From positions 62,001-126,000 of the forward strand of contig NZ_BSFQ01000008.1 in NCBI RefSeq assembly GCF_027922425.1: DNA of 64,000 nt, in the 5' to 3' direction. The translations under genes and the position numbers were made by a program. Shown piece after piece: positions 45,649 to 54,200 of this stretch. The number at the start of each line of letters is the position of its first letter. Within the stretch, counting starts at the first letter, position 1. A model generated the notes under the pieces. That model ran no database searches. It had not been told where the DNA came from and saw only the letters and a list, made by a program, of their open reading frames with translations. Source of the DNA: Pseudonocardia halophobica (GTDB lineage: Bacteria > Actinomycetota > Actinomycetes > Mycobacteriales > Pseudonocardiaceae).

Positions 45649-46233
45649 GTGACACACACCGGGTTCGACGTCGAGCGGGTGGCAGCCGTGGTGCGGCGGA
45701 TCGCGCCGGCCGCGGCCTTCGTCGTGCTCGTCCTGGCGGTCCTCTTCGGCGACGCGGCCGGGGCGCGGGCGGTGTCCCGCGCGGCGCCGGACCTGCACCG
45801 CACCAAGGCGACCACCGTCGCCGGCGCCCCCGTCCGCGCGCCGGACGAGAACGCCCTGGTCTCGCAGGTCCCGGTGCAGGCCGTGTGGCTCGCCCCGGAC
45901 GGCACGGGTCGCCGCGGGCCGGTGACGGTCGCGCCGGGCACCCCCGCGGGCCGGACCGTGCCGCTGTGGGTCGATACCGCCGGGCGCCCCGTCGCTCCGC
46001 CGGCGACGGGCACGGCCGACGCGGTCGTCGTCGGTGGCCTGATCGTGCTGCTCGGCGGGGCGGCGATCGCCGCAGCGGTGTGGCTGACAGCGGCGGCCGC
46101 GGCCCGGCAGCGTTCCCGCCGGCTCGCTGCGGAGTGGGCCGCGGCGGAGCCGCTGTGGAGCGGGCGTCGGATCAGGGACGGAGCCGACGCACCAGGAGCG
46201 GAGAGGCGGCGGCGAGGACGCAGAGCGCCGTGA
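45649..46233 (+). CDS. Rv1733c-like two-segment membrane protein
   Basis: 194 residues, GTG start, no clear ribosome-binding site. Hydrophobic segments at about 20-38 and 124-147 flank an extracytoplasmic part with VWLAPDGTGRRGPVTVAPGT and TVPLWVDTAGRPV, a pattern seen in the actinobacterial Rv1733c family of unknown function. The end RRLAAEWAAAEPLWSGRR also fits. The last 62 bp overlap the convergent mycP end. Why it lies inside the ESX-4 locus is not known. Confidence 0.75.
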   Translation: MTHTGFDVERVAAVVRRIAPAAAFVVLVLAVLFGDAAGARAVSRAAPDLHRTKATTVAGAPVRAPDENALVSQVPVQAVWLAPDGTGRRGPVTVAPGTPAGRTVPLWVDTAGRPVAPPATGTADAVVVGGLIVLLGGAAIAAAVWLTAAAAARQRSRRLAAEWAAAEPLWSGRRIRDGADAPGAERRRRGRRAP

Positions 46234-47344
46234 CCGCGGCGATCGGCACCCAGGCGGGCGTCGGGCGCGCGGGCGGGCGGGACGCGACCGCGGAGGCGGC
46301 CGGGCGCGGGTCGGCCGCGGTGAGGAGGGTCAGGGCGGAGAGCGGATCGACGACGCCGGCACCGAGCGCGTCGGACCGACCGCCCGGGACCCGCCGGGCC
46401 GTGGCGACCAGGCGTTCGGCGACAGCCGTCGCGTCGAGCACGGGGAAGCGTTGCCGGACCAGCGCGGCCGTGCCCGCGACGATCGGCACCGCGAGGCTCG
46501 TGCCCTGCAGGTCGGGACCGGTGAGCCCGGAGCCGGGGGCGAGCGACCGCAGACCCGTTCCGCGGGCGGCGAGGTCGACCCAGGGGCCGTGGACGGTGAA
46601 CGGGGCCGGGGCGTCGTCGGGGGTCGTGGCGGCGACGGCGAGCACCCCGTCGTCGAGCACGCCCGGGCCGCCGGCGAAGCCCGCGGCGGCGGGCAGGGGT
46701 ACCTCGCCCGGCTCGCCCGTGCAGCCGCCGGAGCCGACGTTGCCGGCGGCGGCGACCACGAGCACATCCGCCGCCTTCGCCGCCCGCACCGCGGCCCGCA
46801 ACGGCCGCCCGACGACGGCGGCGCGAGCGGCGTCGAGGCAGACGGCCTCGCTGATCGTCACGACCGAGGCGCCGAGGCCGACCGCCCGCAGCACCGCCTG
46901 GGCCAGCGTGGCGGTGTCGCCGGCGGGCAGGGTCTCGCCGCTCGCCGTCGTCACCGTGAACGACGGGCTGGCCTGCCGGATCGCGACGACCTCGACGCCC
47001 GGTGCCACGCCGACGACGTCGTCGTCGGGGCTCGGGGCGGCGGCGAGCAGCCCCGCGACGGCGGTGCCGTGACCGTCGCAGTCGGTGAGTCCGTCGCCGC
47101 CGGTGAGGTAGTCGCCGCCGCCGGTCAGCCGGGCCAGGCGCGGGTGCGGGGCGACGCCGGTGTCGATCACCGCGACCCGGATGCCGGTGCCGTCGGCCAA
47201 CGCGTGCACCTGGGCCAGTGGCAGCCCACCGCCCCGCTCCGTGCCGCCCGCCCCGACGCACTCGGTCACCTGGCTCAGTCCGCCGTCCGGTCCCGGCGCC
47301 AGCGCGAGCAGCAGCGCGGCGACCGGGACGAGCGCGCTCACCAT
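46172..47344 (-). CDS. mycP: Type VII secretion serine protease mycosin (ESX-4-like)
   Basis: 390 residues. Subtilisin-like (S8) membrane-anchored protease needed for ESX complex stability. Signal peptide at 1-18, catalytic triad D61 (AVIDTG), H92 (DGHGTAVAG) and S283 (GTSLAVP), oxyanion N202, and a C-terminal transmembrane segment near 362-384. Starts at ATG 47344, overlapping the eccD stop, so mycP is translated from the eccD-mycP transcript. Same order and orientation as mycobacterial eccD4/mycP4. Confidence 0.92.
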   Translation of the reverse strand: MVSALVPVAALLLALAPGPDGGLSQVTECVGAGGTERGGGLPLAQVHALADGTGIRVAVIDTGVAPHPRLARLTGGGDYLTGGDGLTDCDGHGTAVAGLLAAAPSPDDDVVGVAPGVEVVAIRQASPSFTVTTASGETLPAGDTATLAQAVLRAVGLGASVVTISEAVCLDAARAAVVGRPLRAAVRAAKAADVLVVAAAGNVGSGGCTGEPGEVPLPAAAGFAGGPGVLDDGVLAVAATTPDDAPAPFTVHGPWVDLAARGTGLRSLAPGSGLTGPDLQGTSLAVPIVAGTAALVRQRFPVLDATAVAERLVATARRVPGGRSDALGAGVVDPLSALTLLTAADPRPAASAVASRPPARPTPAWVPIAAVTALCVLAAASPLLVRRLRP

Positions 47345-48675
47345 CCGCGGGCCAGCGCGAACAGGCCGAGCGCTGCCGCCGCGAGCGGCACGCACGAGGC
47401 GGTCAGCACGAGTTCGGCGAGGTCGAGGGTGCGGCGGCCGACCGGTCCGGAGCGGCGCGGCCGGGCGTGCAGCGCGAGCACGACGAGCAGGGCGGCCAGG
47501 CTCGCGAGCGCCGCCAGGAGACGGATCGGGGCGGGGGCGGCAAGGATTCCCGCTGCCGCCGCGCCGCACCCGCCGAGCAGCCCCGCCACCTGCAGCGCGC
47601 GGGAGGGGAGCGGCTCGGCGAACCCCCTGGCGCGCAGCAGGAGCACGACGCAGACGGCCGCCGCGAGGAGCGGACCCCACGGCCCCGGGGCGGTGGCGGC
47701 GAGCCCCGCGCCGCCGGCGGTGACGACTGCGCCGCCGAGCACCAGACCGGCGAGGTGGCGGCGGGCGAGATCGGCCCGGGGCTCCGGTTCGGGTGGTGGG
47801 TGCACGGGATCCTCGGGGCCCGGTAGCCCCGCGAGCCGGAGCGCCAGCCGCGGTACCAGAGGAGCGACGAGCACACCGACGGCCGCGCACACCGCTCCGG
47901 CCGCGGCGGGAGTGCCGCGGGTGAGCAGGAGAACGGCGCAGCTCAGGGCCGCCGTCGCACCGACGAGAGCGGCGGCGGTGAGGACGGGTGCGACGATCCG
48001 CACCACGGCCTGGGCGGTCGCCGCGGCCAGGGCGAGGAGCAGCGCCGCACCCAGCGCCGCGGCCGTCGGCGAGCCGGGGGCCAGGAGCCAACCCGCCGCA
48101 GCGGCCGGCGGGAGGGCGCAGAGAGCGGCCAGGAGGTTCCGCGCCCTGTCCTCGGATCCCGCCGGCGCAGGTCCGGCCCCCACCCCCCGCCCACTGACCC
48201 GCGCCACCACCAGAGCACCGACCGCCGCCCCGACCCCCACCACCATCCCGGCCGCGGAGAGGAGCAGCCCACCCCCGCGCACCCCCGCGAGCAGCGCCGA
48301 CGTGGCCGTCACCGCGACGAGAACCGCGAGCGGGAGGACCCGGTCGCCGCCCCGAACCCCGGCCTCGACCGCCGCGGCGAGGGCCTCGGGCAGGTCGTCG
48401 TACTGCGGCGGTGGCGGCGGGGCGAGCGCGGGACCGATCCGCAGCAGCTCGCCGTCGTGCACGCCGAGCTGCGCGAGCGTGGCGCCCGGCGGGAGCGGTG
48501 CCCCGGCCGCGCCGTCGAGCCGCCACGGGACCGGGGCCCGTCCGGCGGCGGGCACGGGGTCGCCCAGCAGCTCCCGCACCATCGGGACCAGCTCGGCCAC
48601 GGCGAGGTCGGCCGGCAGCGCGACGTCGAGCCGGCAGGCCGGGGCCAGCACCGTCACCCGGCGGTAGGCGTCCAC
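47338..48675 (-). CDS. eccD: Type VII secretion protein EccD (ESX-4-like)
   Basis: 445 residues. N-terminal ubiquitin-like domain (RRVTVLAPACRLDVALPADL to about residue 90), then about 11 hydrophobic segments that form the membrane pore part. GTG at 48675 is chosen because GGGAGG stands 6 nt upstream; an alternative GTG lies at 48696. Very Ala/Leu-rich, as usual for EccD in high-GC organisms. Divergent from eccC, with a 145-bp gap holding the start signals of both. Confidence 0.88.
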   Translation of the reverse strand: MDAYRRVTVLAPACRLDVALPADLAVAELVPMVRELLGDPVPAAGRAPVPWRLDGAAGAPLPPGATLAQLGVHDGELLRIGPALAPPPPPQYDDLPEALAAAVEAGVRGGDRVLPLAVLVAVTATSALLAGVRGGGLLLSAAGMVVGVGAAVGALVVARVSGRGVGAGPAPAGSEDRARNLLAALCALPPAAAAGWLLAPGSPTAAALGAALLLALAAATAQAVVRIVAPVLTAAALVGATAALSCAVLLLTRGTPAAAGAVCAAVGVLVAPLVPRLALRLAGLPGPEDPVHPPPEPEPRADLARRHLAGLVLGGAVVTAGGAGLAATAPGPWGPLLAAAVCVVLLLRARGFAEPLPSRALQVAGLLGGCGAAAAGILAAPAPIRLLAALASLAALLVVLALHARPRRSGPVGRRTLDLAELVLTASCVPLAAAALGLFALARGW

Positions 48676-48820
48676 ACGCGACCTCCCAGTACTCACGACT
48701 TCGGCGAAACCGCCCCGCGAGAGCGCCTCGCGTTGCGATCATCGGGCCGCAGTATCGGCCGAACGGGGGTCCGCCCGCGGCCGTTCGGCGAAAGTGGGGC
48801 ACGAGTTGGGGACGGTCGAG

Positions 48821-50146
48821 GTGGCACGGCACCGCCGGCGCACGCCGCCGCTGCCCACCGGCGAGATCCGGGTGGAGCCGCCGCCGGAGCCGGAGCGCGC
48901 GGTCCCGCCCGGGCTGCTCGCCCGGGTCCTGCCGGTCGCGATGCTGCTCGGCTCGCTCGGCGTGGTCGCCGTGGGGTCGAGCGAGCCGTCGGCGTGGGTG
49001 TTCGGCGGGATGTTCGCCTTGTCGTCGGTCGGCATGCTGCTCACGGGCGGTACCGCCCGCGGCTCCGAGCGCACCGCGACCGTCGACGAGGACCGCCGCG
49101 ACTACCTGCGCTATCTCGCCCAGCTGCGCGCACGCGCGGACCGTGCGGCCGCGGCACAGCGGGCGGCGCTGGAGGAGCTGTACCCGCATCCCGCCGCCTG
49201 GCCCGAGATGCTCGCGGCCGGCCGGCTGTGGGAACACGACCCCGGCGACGCGGACTTCGCCCGCGTCCGGGTCGGCCTCGGACCGCAGCGGCTCGCCACC
49301 CCGCTCGTTCCGCCCCGCACCGGGCCCGTCGACGGCGTCGAGCCGGTGAGCGCCCGCGCCCTCCGCCGCCTGCTGGCCCGGCGCTCGGTCGTGCCGGACC
49401 TTCCCGTCGCGGTCGACCTGCGGGCGGCGTCGGCGGTGTGGCTCGACGGCGGTCCGGAGCGGGCACGGGCGGTCGCGCGGGCCGTCGTCGCCGGGTTCGT
49501 GCTCGGGCACGGCCCGTCCGACGTCCACGTCGCGGCACTCACCGGCGACCAGGCCTGGGACTGGCTGAAGTGGTTGCCGCACAACGCCCATGCCGTCGAG
49601 CGGGACGCCCTCGGCCCGGTCCGCATGATCACCTCCGATCCGGACGAGCTGCGCCGCTGGTGGGCCGCGGACCCCGGGCCACGGCATCTGCTCGTCGTCG
49701 TCGACGGCCCGGTCGACGGGCCCGGTGCGTGGGCGGCGGCGGAGGGTGTGACGGTGCTGCGGGTCGGGGTGCCCGCGGCCCGGCGGGAGTCCGCGTCGGT
49801 CGTGCGGTTGCGGCTCGACGAGCCCGGCGCCGTCGCGCGCCCGGACGAGCTCGACGCCGCCGACGCGCTCGCCCTCGCCCGCCGCCTCGCCCGGTACCGG
49901 CCCGCGGGCACCGAGCGGACCCGGCCGGCGGCGGAGGGCCTGCCGGACCTGCTGGGACTCGGCGGGATCGGCCCCGCGGACGTCGCGACGCTGCGCCGGT
50001 CGCGCTCGACGGCCGACCGGATGCGGGTCCCGCTCGGGCTCGACGACGCCGGCCGCCCGCTCCTGCTCGACCTCAAGGAGTCCGCGCGGGGCGGCAGCGG
50101 TCCGCACGGGCTGTGCGTCGGCGCGACGGGGTCGGGCAACGCCTAG
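48821..50146 (+). pseudogene. eccC: EccC motor ATPase, cut off in Walker A of the first ATPase domain
   Basis: 441 residues remain of a family normally near 1300. The start is uncertain (GTG 48821 with GGGGA upstream, or GTG 48794). N-terminus has PPLPTGEIRVEPPPEPER and two transmembrane segments (about 35-53 and 58-76), then the DUF linker domain WDWLKWLPHNAHAVE. It ends PHGLCVGATGSGNA then TAG: the P-loop should read GATGSGK[S/T], so the lysine codon is changed to AAC and the frame stops two codons later. The next gene is a large serine integrase starting 25 bp downstream, so the truncation is the left junction of an integrated element. The other two-thirds of eccC is expected beyond the window. 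Confidence 0.9.
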
Positions 50147-50160
50147 CGGGACTATGACAC
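50125..50160. other. Probable left attachment site (attL) of the element
   Basis: The host reading frame (GATGSG codons, 50122-50138) is intact up to about 50140 and then diverges. Serine integrases recombine short identical cores, so the crossover is probably within the few bases around GGGTCGGGCAA (50129-50139). The partner attR lies outside the window, so the core cannot be fixed. Confidence 0.6.
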
Positions 50161-50170
50161 ACTACGGCTC

Positions 50171-51595
50171 GTGCAGGCAACAGGACCCCGGCGATGCGCC
50201 ATCTACGCGAGGATCAGTCGCGACAAGACCGGGGCCGGCCTCGGCGTCGAGCGGCAGGTCAGCGATTGTCGACAACTCGCCGCAGACCTCGGCTGGGAGG
50301 TCGTCTTACCGCCGTTCGAGGACAACGACATGTCCGCGTACTCGGGCAAGCCACGTCCGGCATACCGCGCGCTGCTCGACGCGATCAGGGCCGGGAAGGT
50401 CGACGCGGTCCTGACGTGGCACAGCGACCGGCTTCACCGCTCACCGACGGAGCTCGAGGAGTGGATCGAGGTCTGTGACCCGCGCGGCGTCGGCGTTCAC
50501 ACGGTGAAGGCCGGACCGCTCGATCTGGCGACTCCGGCGGGCCGGATGGTTGCGCGGCAGCTTGGCGCTGTGGCCCGCTACGAGTCGGAGCACCGGTCGG
50601 AGCGTGTCGCGGCGAAGATGCTGCAGATCGCGCAGGACGGCGGGTTCCTTGGCGGCGTCCGTCCGTTCGGGTACAAGAGCGGCGGCATGGAGTTGGAGTC
50701 GGCCGAGGCGCGTGCAATCGCAGAGGCGACGCGGTCGATGCTGCAGGGCGGTTCACTTCGGATGATCGTGCGGTCGTGGAACGAGGCCGGATTCACGACT
50801 ACGAAGGCCGAGCGCGCGTGGACTCCGGACGCCGTGCGGGACGTGTTGAAGCGGGCCCGGAACGCCGGTCTGCTCGAGCACCGCGGCCGCGTCGTCGGTG
50901 TAGCCAAGTGGCCAGCGATCGTCAGCGAGGAGGAGTGGCAAGGTGTCGTGACCGTGCTCGGTGACAAGTCGCGCCGGACCAGCCGGGGCAACACGCCGCG
51001 GTGGCTGCTGAGCGGCATCGCTCGTTGCTCGACGTGCGGCGAGGGGATGGTGGTCGGCACGTCTGGGACGCACCGTCACCCGTCGTACCGGTGCCGGTCG
51101 AACGAGCGCGGCGGCCCGCGGCATGTGACCCGCGCGGCGCACAGCCTGGACGAGTTCGTGTCGCAGCTGACAGTGGCGCGCCTGTCAATGGACGACGCTC
51201 GCGACCTGTTCGCGCCGGCGGCTCCCGAGGTGGACATCGCGCAGGTCCGTGGGGACCTGGCTGGAATCGACGAGCAGCGCACGGAACTCGCAGCACGGTT
51301 GGGCCGTGGAGAGATCAGTTTGGCGATGATGGACGCGGCGAACCGGCCCCTGTTGGAGCGGCAGCTGCAGCTGGAGGCGACGCTCGCGCAGGCGACAATC
51401 CATTCGCCTCTGGTGGACGTCGTGACTGCCGACGACGTGGCCGGCGCGTGGGCAAAGCTGGATCTGCAGCGTCGTCGCGGGATCGTCGACGCGCTGATGT
51501 CCATCACGGTGCTGCCAGCTCCGCGGGGCCGCCGGCCGGGGGGCGCTTGGTTCGATCCGGACTCCGTGCAGATCGAGTGGCGGCCACCGTCGTGA
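50171..51595 (+). CDS. Large serine integrase
   Basis: 474 residues, GTG start. N-terminal resolvase domain with catalytic S16 in YARISRDKTGAG and the arginine motif WHSDRLHRSPTELEEW, then the recombinase domain (GGFLGGVRPFGYKSGG) and a zinc-ribbon (CSTCGEGM with YRCRS). A coiled-coil-bearing C-terminal part follows. This type integrates between short attP and attB sites and needs a directionality factor for excision. It lies 25 bp from the eccC junction, so it is the likely integrase of the element. Its stop overlaps the next GTG (GTGA). Confidence 0.95.
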   Translation: MQATGPRRCAIYARISRDKTGAGLGVERQVSDCRQLAADLGWEVVLPPFEDNDMSAYSGKPRPAYRALLDAIRAGKVDAVLTWHSDRLHRSPTELEEWIEVCDPRGVGVHTVKAGPLDLATPAGRMVARQLGAVARYESEHRSERVAAKMLQIAQDGGFLGGVRPFGYKSGGMELESAEARAIAEATRSMLQGGSLRMIVRSWNEAGFTTTKAERAWTPDAVRDVLKRARNAGLLEHRGRVVGVAKWPAIVSEEEWQGVVTVLGDKSRRTSRGNTPRWLLSGIARCSTCGEGMVVGTSGTHRHPSYRCRSNERGGPRHVTRAAHSLDEFVSQLTVARLSMDDARDLFAPAAPEVDIAQVRGDLAGIDEQRTELAARLGRGEISLAMMDAANRPLLERQLQLEATLAQATIHSPLVDVVTADDVAGAWAKLDLQRRRGIVDALMSITVLPAPRGRRPGGAWFDPDSVQIEWRPPS

Positions 51596-51837
51596 GCTCG
51601 GCCAGCGGGGAGGACTACTACGGCGGGGAGTACCTGCAGGACATGGCCGAACAGCGGCTAATCGAGTTCGGAGGCGAGCGGCTCAGACTTGCGGCGCACG
51701 ACCTCGCCGGCCGGTACGTCGACGAGCGCTATCCCTGGGACGGCCGCGGCGACGAACCGGCCGATCGGCTGTCGGCGTACATCGCGATGCTGTGGCAAGT
51801 AGGGGATGCGTACGAACCCGGAGGAGAAGGAACCTGA
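51592..51837 (+). CDS. Small protein coupled to the integrase
   Basis: 81 residues from the GTG overlapping the integrase stop. Acidic, with DMAEQRLIEFGGERLRLAAH and YVDERYPWDGRGDE. No family recognised. Translational coupling to the integrase makes it a candidate directionality factor or accessory protein (inference only). The stop overlaps the next ATG. Confidence 0.65.
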   Translation: MSSASGEDYYGGEYLQDMAEQRLIEFGGERLRLAAHDLAGRYVDERYPWDGRGDEPADRLSAYIAMLWQVGDAYEPGGEGT

Positions 51838-52037
51838 TGTCGTTGCACGTGCTGTACGTCGACCCGGCGTCGGAGGCTGCCCGCTGGATGGACATCCCGG
51901 GCGCGGACCACGAGAACCCGCCGGTGTCGCTGGAGTACCTGTCGACGGAGTCGCCGGACCCGTTGCGGGCGGGAACCTACCGGCGCACCGGTGAGCAGCG
52001 TGACGGCCGCTGGGTGTACCGGCGCGTGGCCGAGTGA
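51837..52037 (+). CDS. Small protein of unknown function
   Basis: 66 residues from the ATG at 51837, overlapping the previous stop (TGATG), with GGAGGAGAAGGAA upstream. MSLHVLYVDPASEAARWMDI and GTYRRTGEQRDGRWVYRRVAE. No family recognised. Overlaps the next gene by GTGA. Confidence 0.65.
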   Translation: MSLHVLYVDPASEAARWMDIPGADHENPPVSLEYLSTESPDPLRAGTYRRTGEQRDGRWVYRRVAE

Positions 52038-53044
52038 CGCGGCAGCCGTTCAGCTGGGAGGTCGTCCCGAGATCAGGCGAGGGGCCGTCGTTTTTCGGGG
52101 CCACGCTGCGGTACACACAGGGGAACGACGCGGCGGCAAAGATGGACGAGGTGGCCGAACGGATCTCGGCGCGCATCGCTGCCCACCAGTGGGACTACGT
52201 CCGCTTCCCGCGGGACAATCCCCAGGCTGGCCCGCTCGACGCGGAGAACCTCTACGGGTTCATCCAGCCTGAGGACAAGCGCAGCGTGAGCCTGTGGGCC
52301 AGCGAAACCCTGCACTGCCTGCGCAGCTCCCTCGACCACGCCGTCTACACGGCGTCTTGGCTGGCACGAGGGAAACCGGCCGACGGCACTCAGTTCCCGG
52401 TGTGCTTCACGCCGGACGAATGGGCATCGGACAGGACGGCGAGGCAGCTGGGCCAGATGCGGGCCGAGCACGCCGCCTGGATCGAGGCTGTGCAGCCCTG
52501 CCGGGGGGTCGCGTGGACGAAGGAGCTGCACAGCCTCCACAACATGGACAAGCACCGGAAGCCGATCGAGGCGACACCGACGGTGCAGTTCGACGTGGAC
52601 CTGTCGAGGACCTACAGGGACCCGCGGGACTCCTCCGTGCTGCTGGTGCCTGTCGAGCACGTCGGGATCCGGGTCCGGCTCGTCGGAATCAAGCGCAAGA
52701 AGCGTGAGCAGAAGCGGCGCGACATCGCCGAGGTCTTCAACCCGATCTTCCGAGGCGCAGGAGAGCTGCTGAACAGGTTCCTCGCGGAGGAGGGGCTCCC
52801 GCTGCTCCGTATCCCGGAGACAGATCCGCCGCGCGGGGGCCTGATCCCACGCCGTCTGTGCGACGGCATCTCATCTCCTCCGGCGGCACGCCTGGTGCCG
52901 CGGTCCGCTCCTCCGGCCGGGGCCAGCCCGCCCCGGAGGGGAAATCTGGACGCCACGACCCCAAACCTGTACAAAGCGTGGGACGGCACGGCGGCCCGGG
53001 AATCGAGAGGCTGCGGGTCTTCAGCCGAGCAGGACCCGCGATAG
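52034..53044 (+). CDS. Cargo protein with HEPN-like R-x4-H motif
   Basis: 336 residues from the GTG at 52034 (GTGA overlap). A helical region ETLHCLRSSLDHAVYTASWL has R97-x4-H102, matching the R-x4-6-H signature of HEPN ribonucleases, and a second conserved-looking block ELHSLHNMDKHRKP (about 165-177) pairs with it. I recall this RSxLDH...DKHR architecture in many uncharacterised bacterial proteins, but I cannot confirm a family. The C-terminal 70 residues are low-complexity Pro/Arg/Ala and probably disordered. Fourth gene of the integrase operon, thus a cargo candidate for defence or RNA cleavage. Confidence 0.7.
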   Translation: MTRQPFSWEVVPRSGEGPSFFGATLRYTQGNDAAAKMDEVAERISARIAAHQWDYVRFPRDNPQAGPLDAENLYGFIQPEDKRSVSLWASETLHCLRSSLDHAVYTASWLARGKPADGTQFPVCFTPDEWASDRTARQLGQMRAEHAAWIEAVQPCRGVAWTKELHSLHNMDKHRKPIEATPTVQFDVDLSRTYRDPRDSSVLLVPVEHVGIRVRLVGIKRKKREQKRRDIAEVFNPIFRGAGELLNRFLAEEGLPLLRIPETDPPRGGLIPRRLCDGISSPPAARLVPRSAPPAGASPPRRGNLDATTPNLYKAWDGTAARESRGCGSSAEQDPR

Positions 53045-53164
53045 CGCGGCCGTCCTCAGGGGTCCGCACCGTCGGGCTCATCCCGCAGGGGCCGGGACGG
53101 CCGTGCTGTCGGATCCCGCTGAGCGAAGAAGCACATCACCGTCGTCGCACAACAGGGCCTTGAC

Positions 53165-53497
53165 GTGACAGCTATTCCCGGAAGTCGGCTCGGGCACATC
53201 CACGCGCTCCGTGTCCGGGAACGCGTCGATAAGGCGCGCTTCATAGATGCAACGCTGGACGTGAAGCTTGCTGGTGATCGCTGGGAAGCGAATCCGTCCG
53301 AGGAGCAACGAGTTGAGTTCAAGGCCGCTCTGGAGCGGCATCTCTTCGACGGTCGCCGTTACGTGGCGGCCGTGAAAGACCTTCTCGGTGAACTCGGGGG
53401 CGCGGCGCCAGAGGTGGTTGCGGCGATCCGCTCGGATGTGTGCGAGATCGAGAGACAGCTGTTGGCCACCGTTCTGCTGCTTCGGCACGTTCGTTGA
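53165..53497 (+). CDS. Small helical protein of unknown function
   Basis: 110 residues, GTG start, weak ribosome-binding site. Mostly helical: RERVDKARFIDATLDVKLAG and RVEFKAALERHLFDGRRYVA. Third-position GC is about two-thirds, clearly lower than in the ribosomal genes, which suggests a recent foreign origin. An overlapping minus-strand frame (53078-53506) is also open, so the coding strand is not certain. No family recognised. Confidence 0.45.
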   Translation: MTAIPGSRLGHIHALRVRERVDKARFIDATLDVKLAGDRWEANPSEEQRVEFKAALERHLFDGRRYVAAVKDLLGELGGAAPEVVAAIRSDVCEIERQLLATVLLLRHVR

Positions 53498-54200
53498 TGT
53501 CACCACCCCGCGTCTCTGATGCGCGACGTCTCGGCGTAAGAGCCAGCTGCCGCCACTCGACCGGACTCGCGAGACACGTTGAGCAGCCGCGGGCGCTGTG
53601 CCCAGCTACCCGCGCACCCGGCGCGGCCGTCCTCGTCGAGTCCCCTCCCCTCGAGGGCGGTCGCGCTGGCGCTACGGTCGGCTCCCCCGGCCAGCACTGC
53701 CGGGAGGTAACTCCAACGGGCGGTAAAGCGAACATGCAGTCGGTCACCGCGTGAACGGCAGCAAGATCGGGCACACCCAGACCGTGGATCCCAGGCCCCT
53801 CCGGGATCCGCTGAGCGGCGCGGCCGTCCCCGCCCAGACCCCCGCGGCGGATGGCCGCGCCGTGCTACGTCCGGAGCACGACGTCCCGTTCACCACGAGC
53901 TATCCGGTTCCGGGCCCTTGGCCACACGACTGACCGACCTCCGCCCGGTATTTCCCAAGCTGGTATCGGGGTCCTATCTGTACGGGGGGTCGCAGGAGGC
54001 GGTCGGCTCGTCGGAGGGAACACCGGCGGGCCGGCCGTCCCACGTCGGCCGAAGCGTAGAGACCAAAGTCCGCAGAGCCACACGGGCGAAGACTCACGCC
54101 CGGGGAGGGGGTCCCCCCCACCCCCGCAGCGCGGGCCGCGGCCGGGCGTCTGTGGGGTGCGCGTGGCATGGGTCGTTCTCCCCGGGGTAGTGGACCAGCT
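53498..54200. other. Gene-poor segment of the element
   Basis: About 700 bp without a convincing gene. It holds two of the three copies of GCGCGGCCGTCC (53621, 53818; the other at 53044) and a small hairpin near 53679-53704 (CCCGGC...GCCGGG). Short open frames here have no start signals or recognisable proteins. Confidence 0.5.

Noticed and set aside
46172..50107. A 1311-codon minus-strand frame across mycP, eccD and eccC
   Set aside because: Only the last 390 codons (mycP) are real; the rest is an antisense or out-of-frame reading of eccD and eccC.
53078..53506. 142-codon minus-strand frame opposite the 110-residue gene
   Set aside because: No ribosome-binding site or recognisable family; the plus-strand frame gives a more protein-like sequence, although the choice is not certain.
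53751..53933. 60-codon plus-strand frame in the gene-poor segment
   Set aside because: No start signal, no family and no coupling to neighbours.
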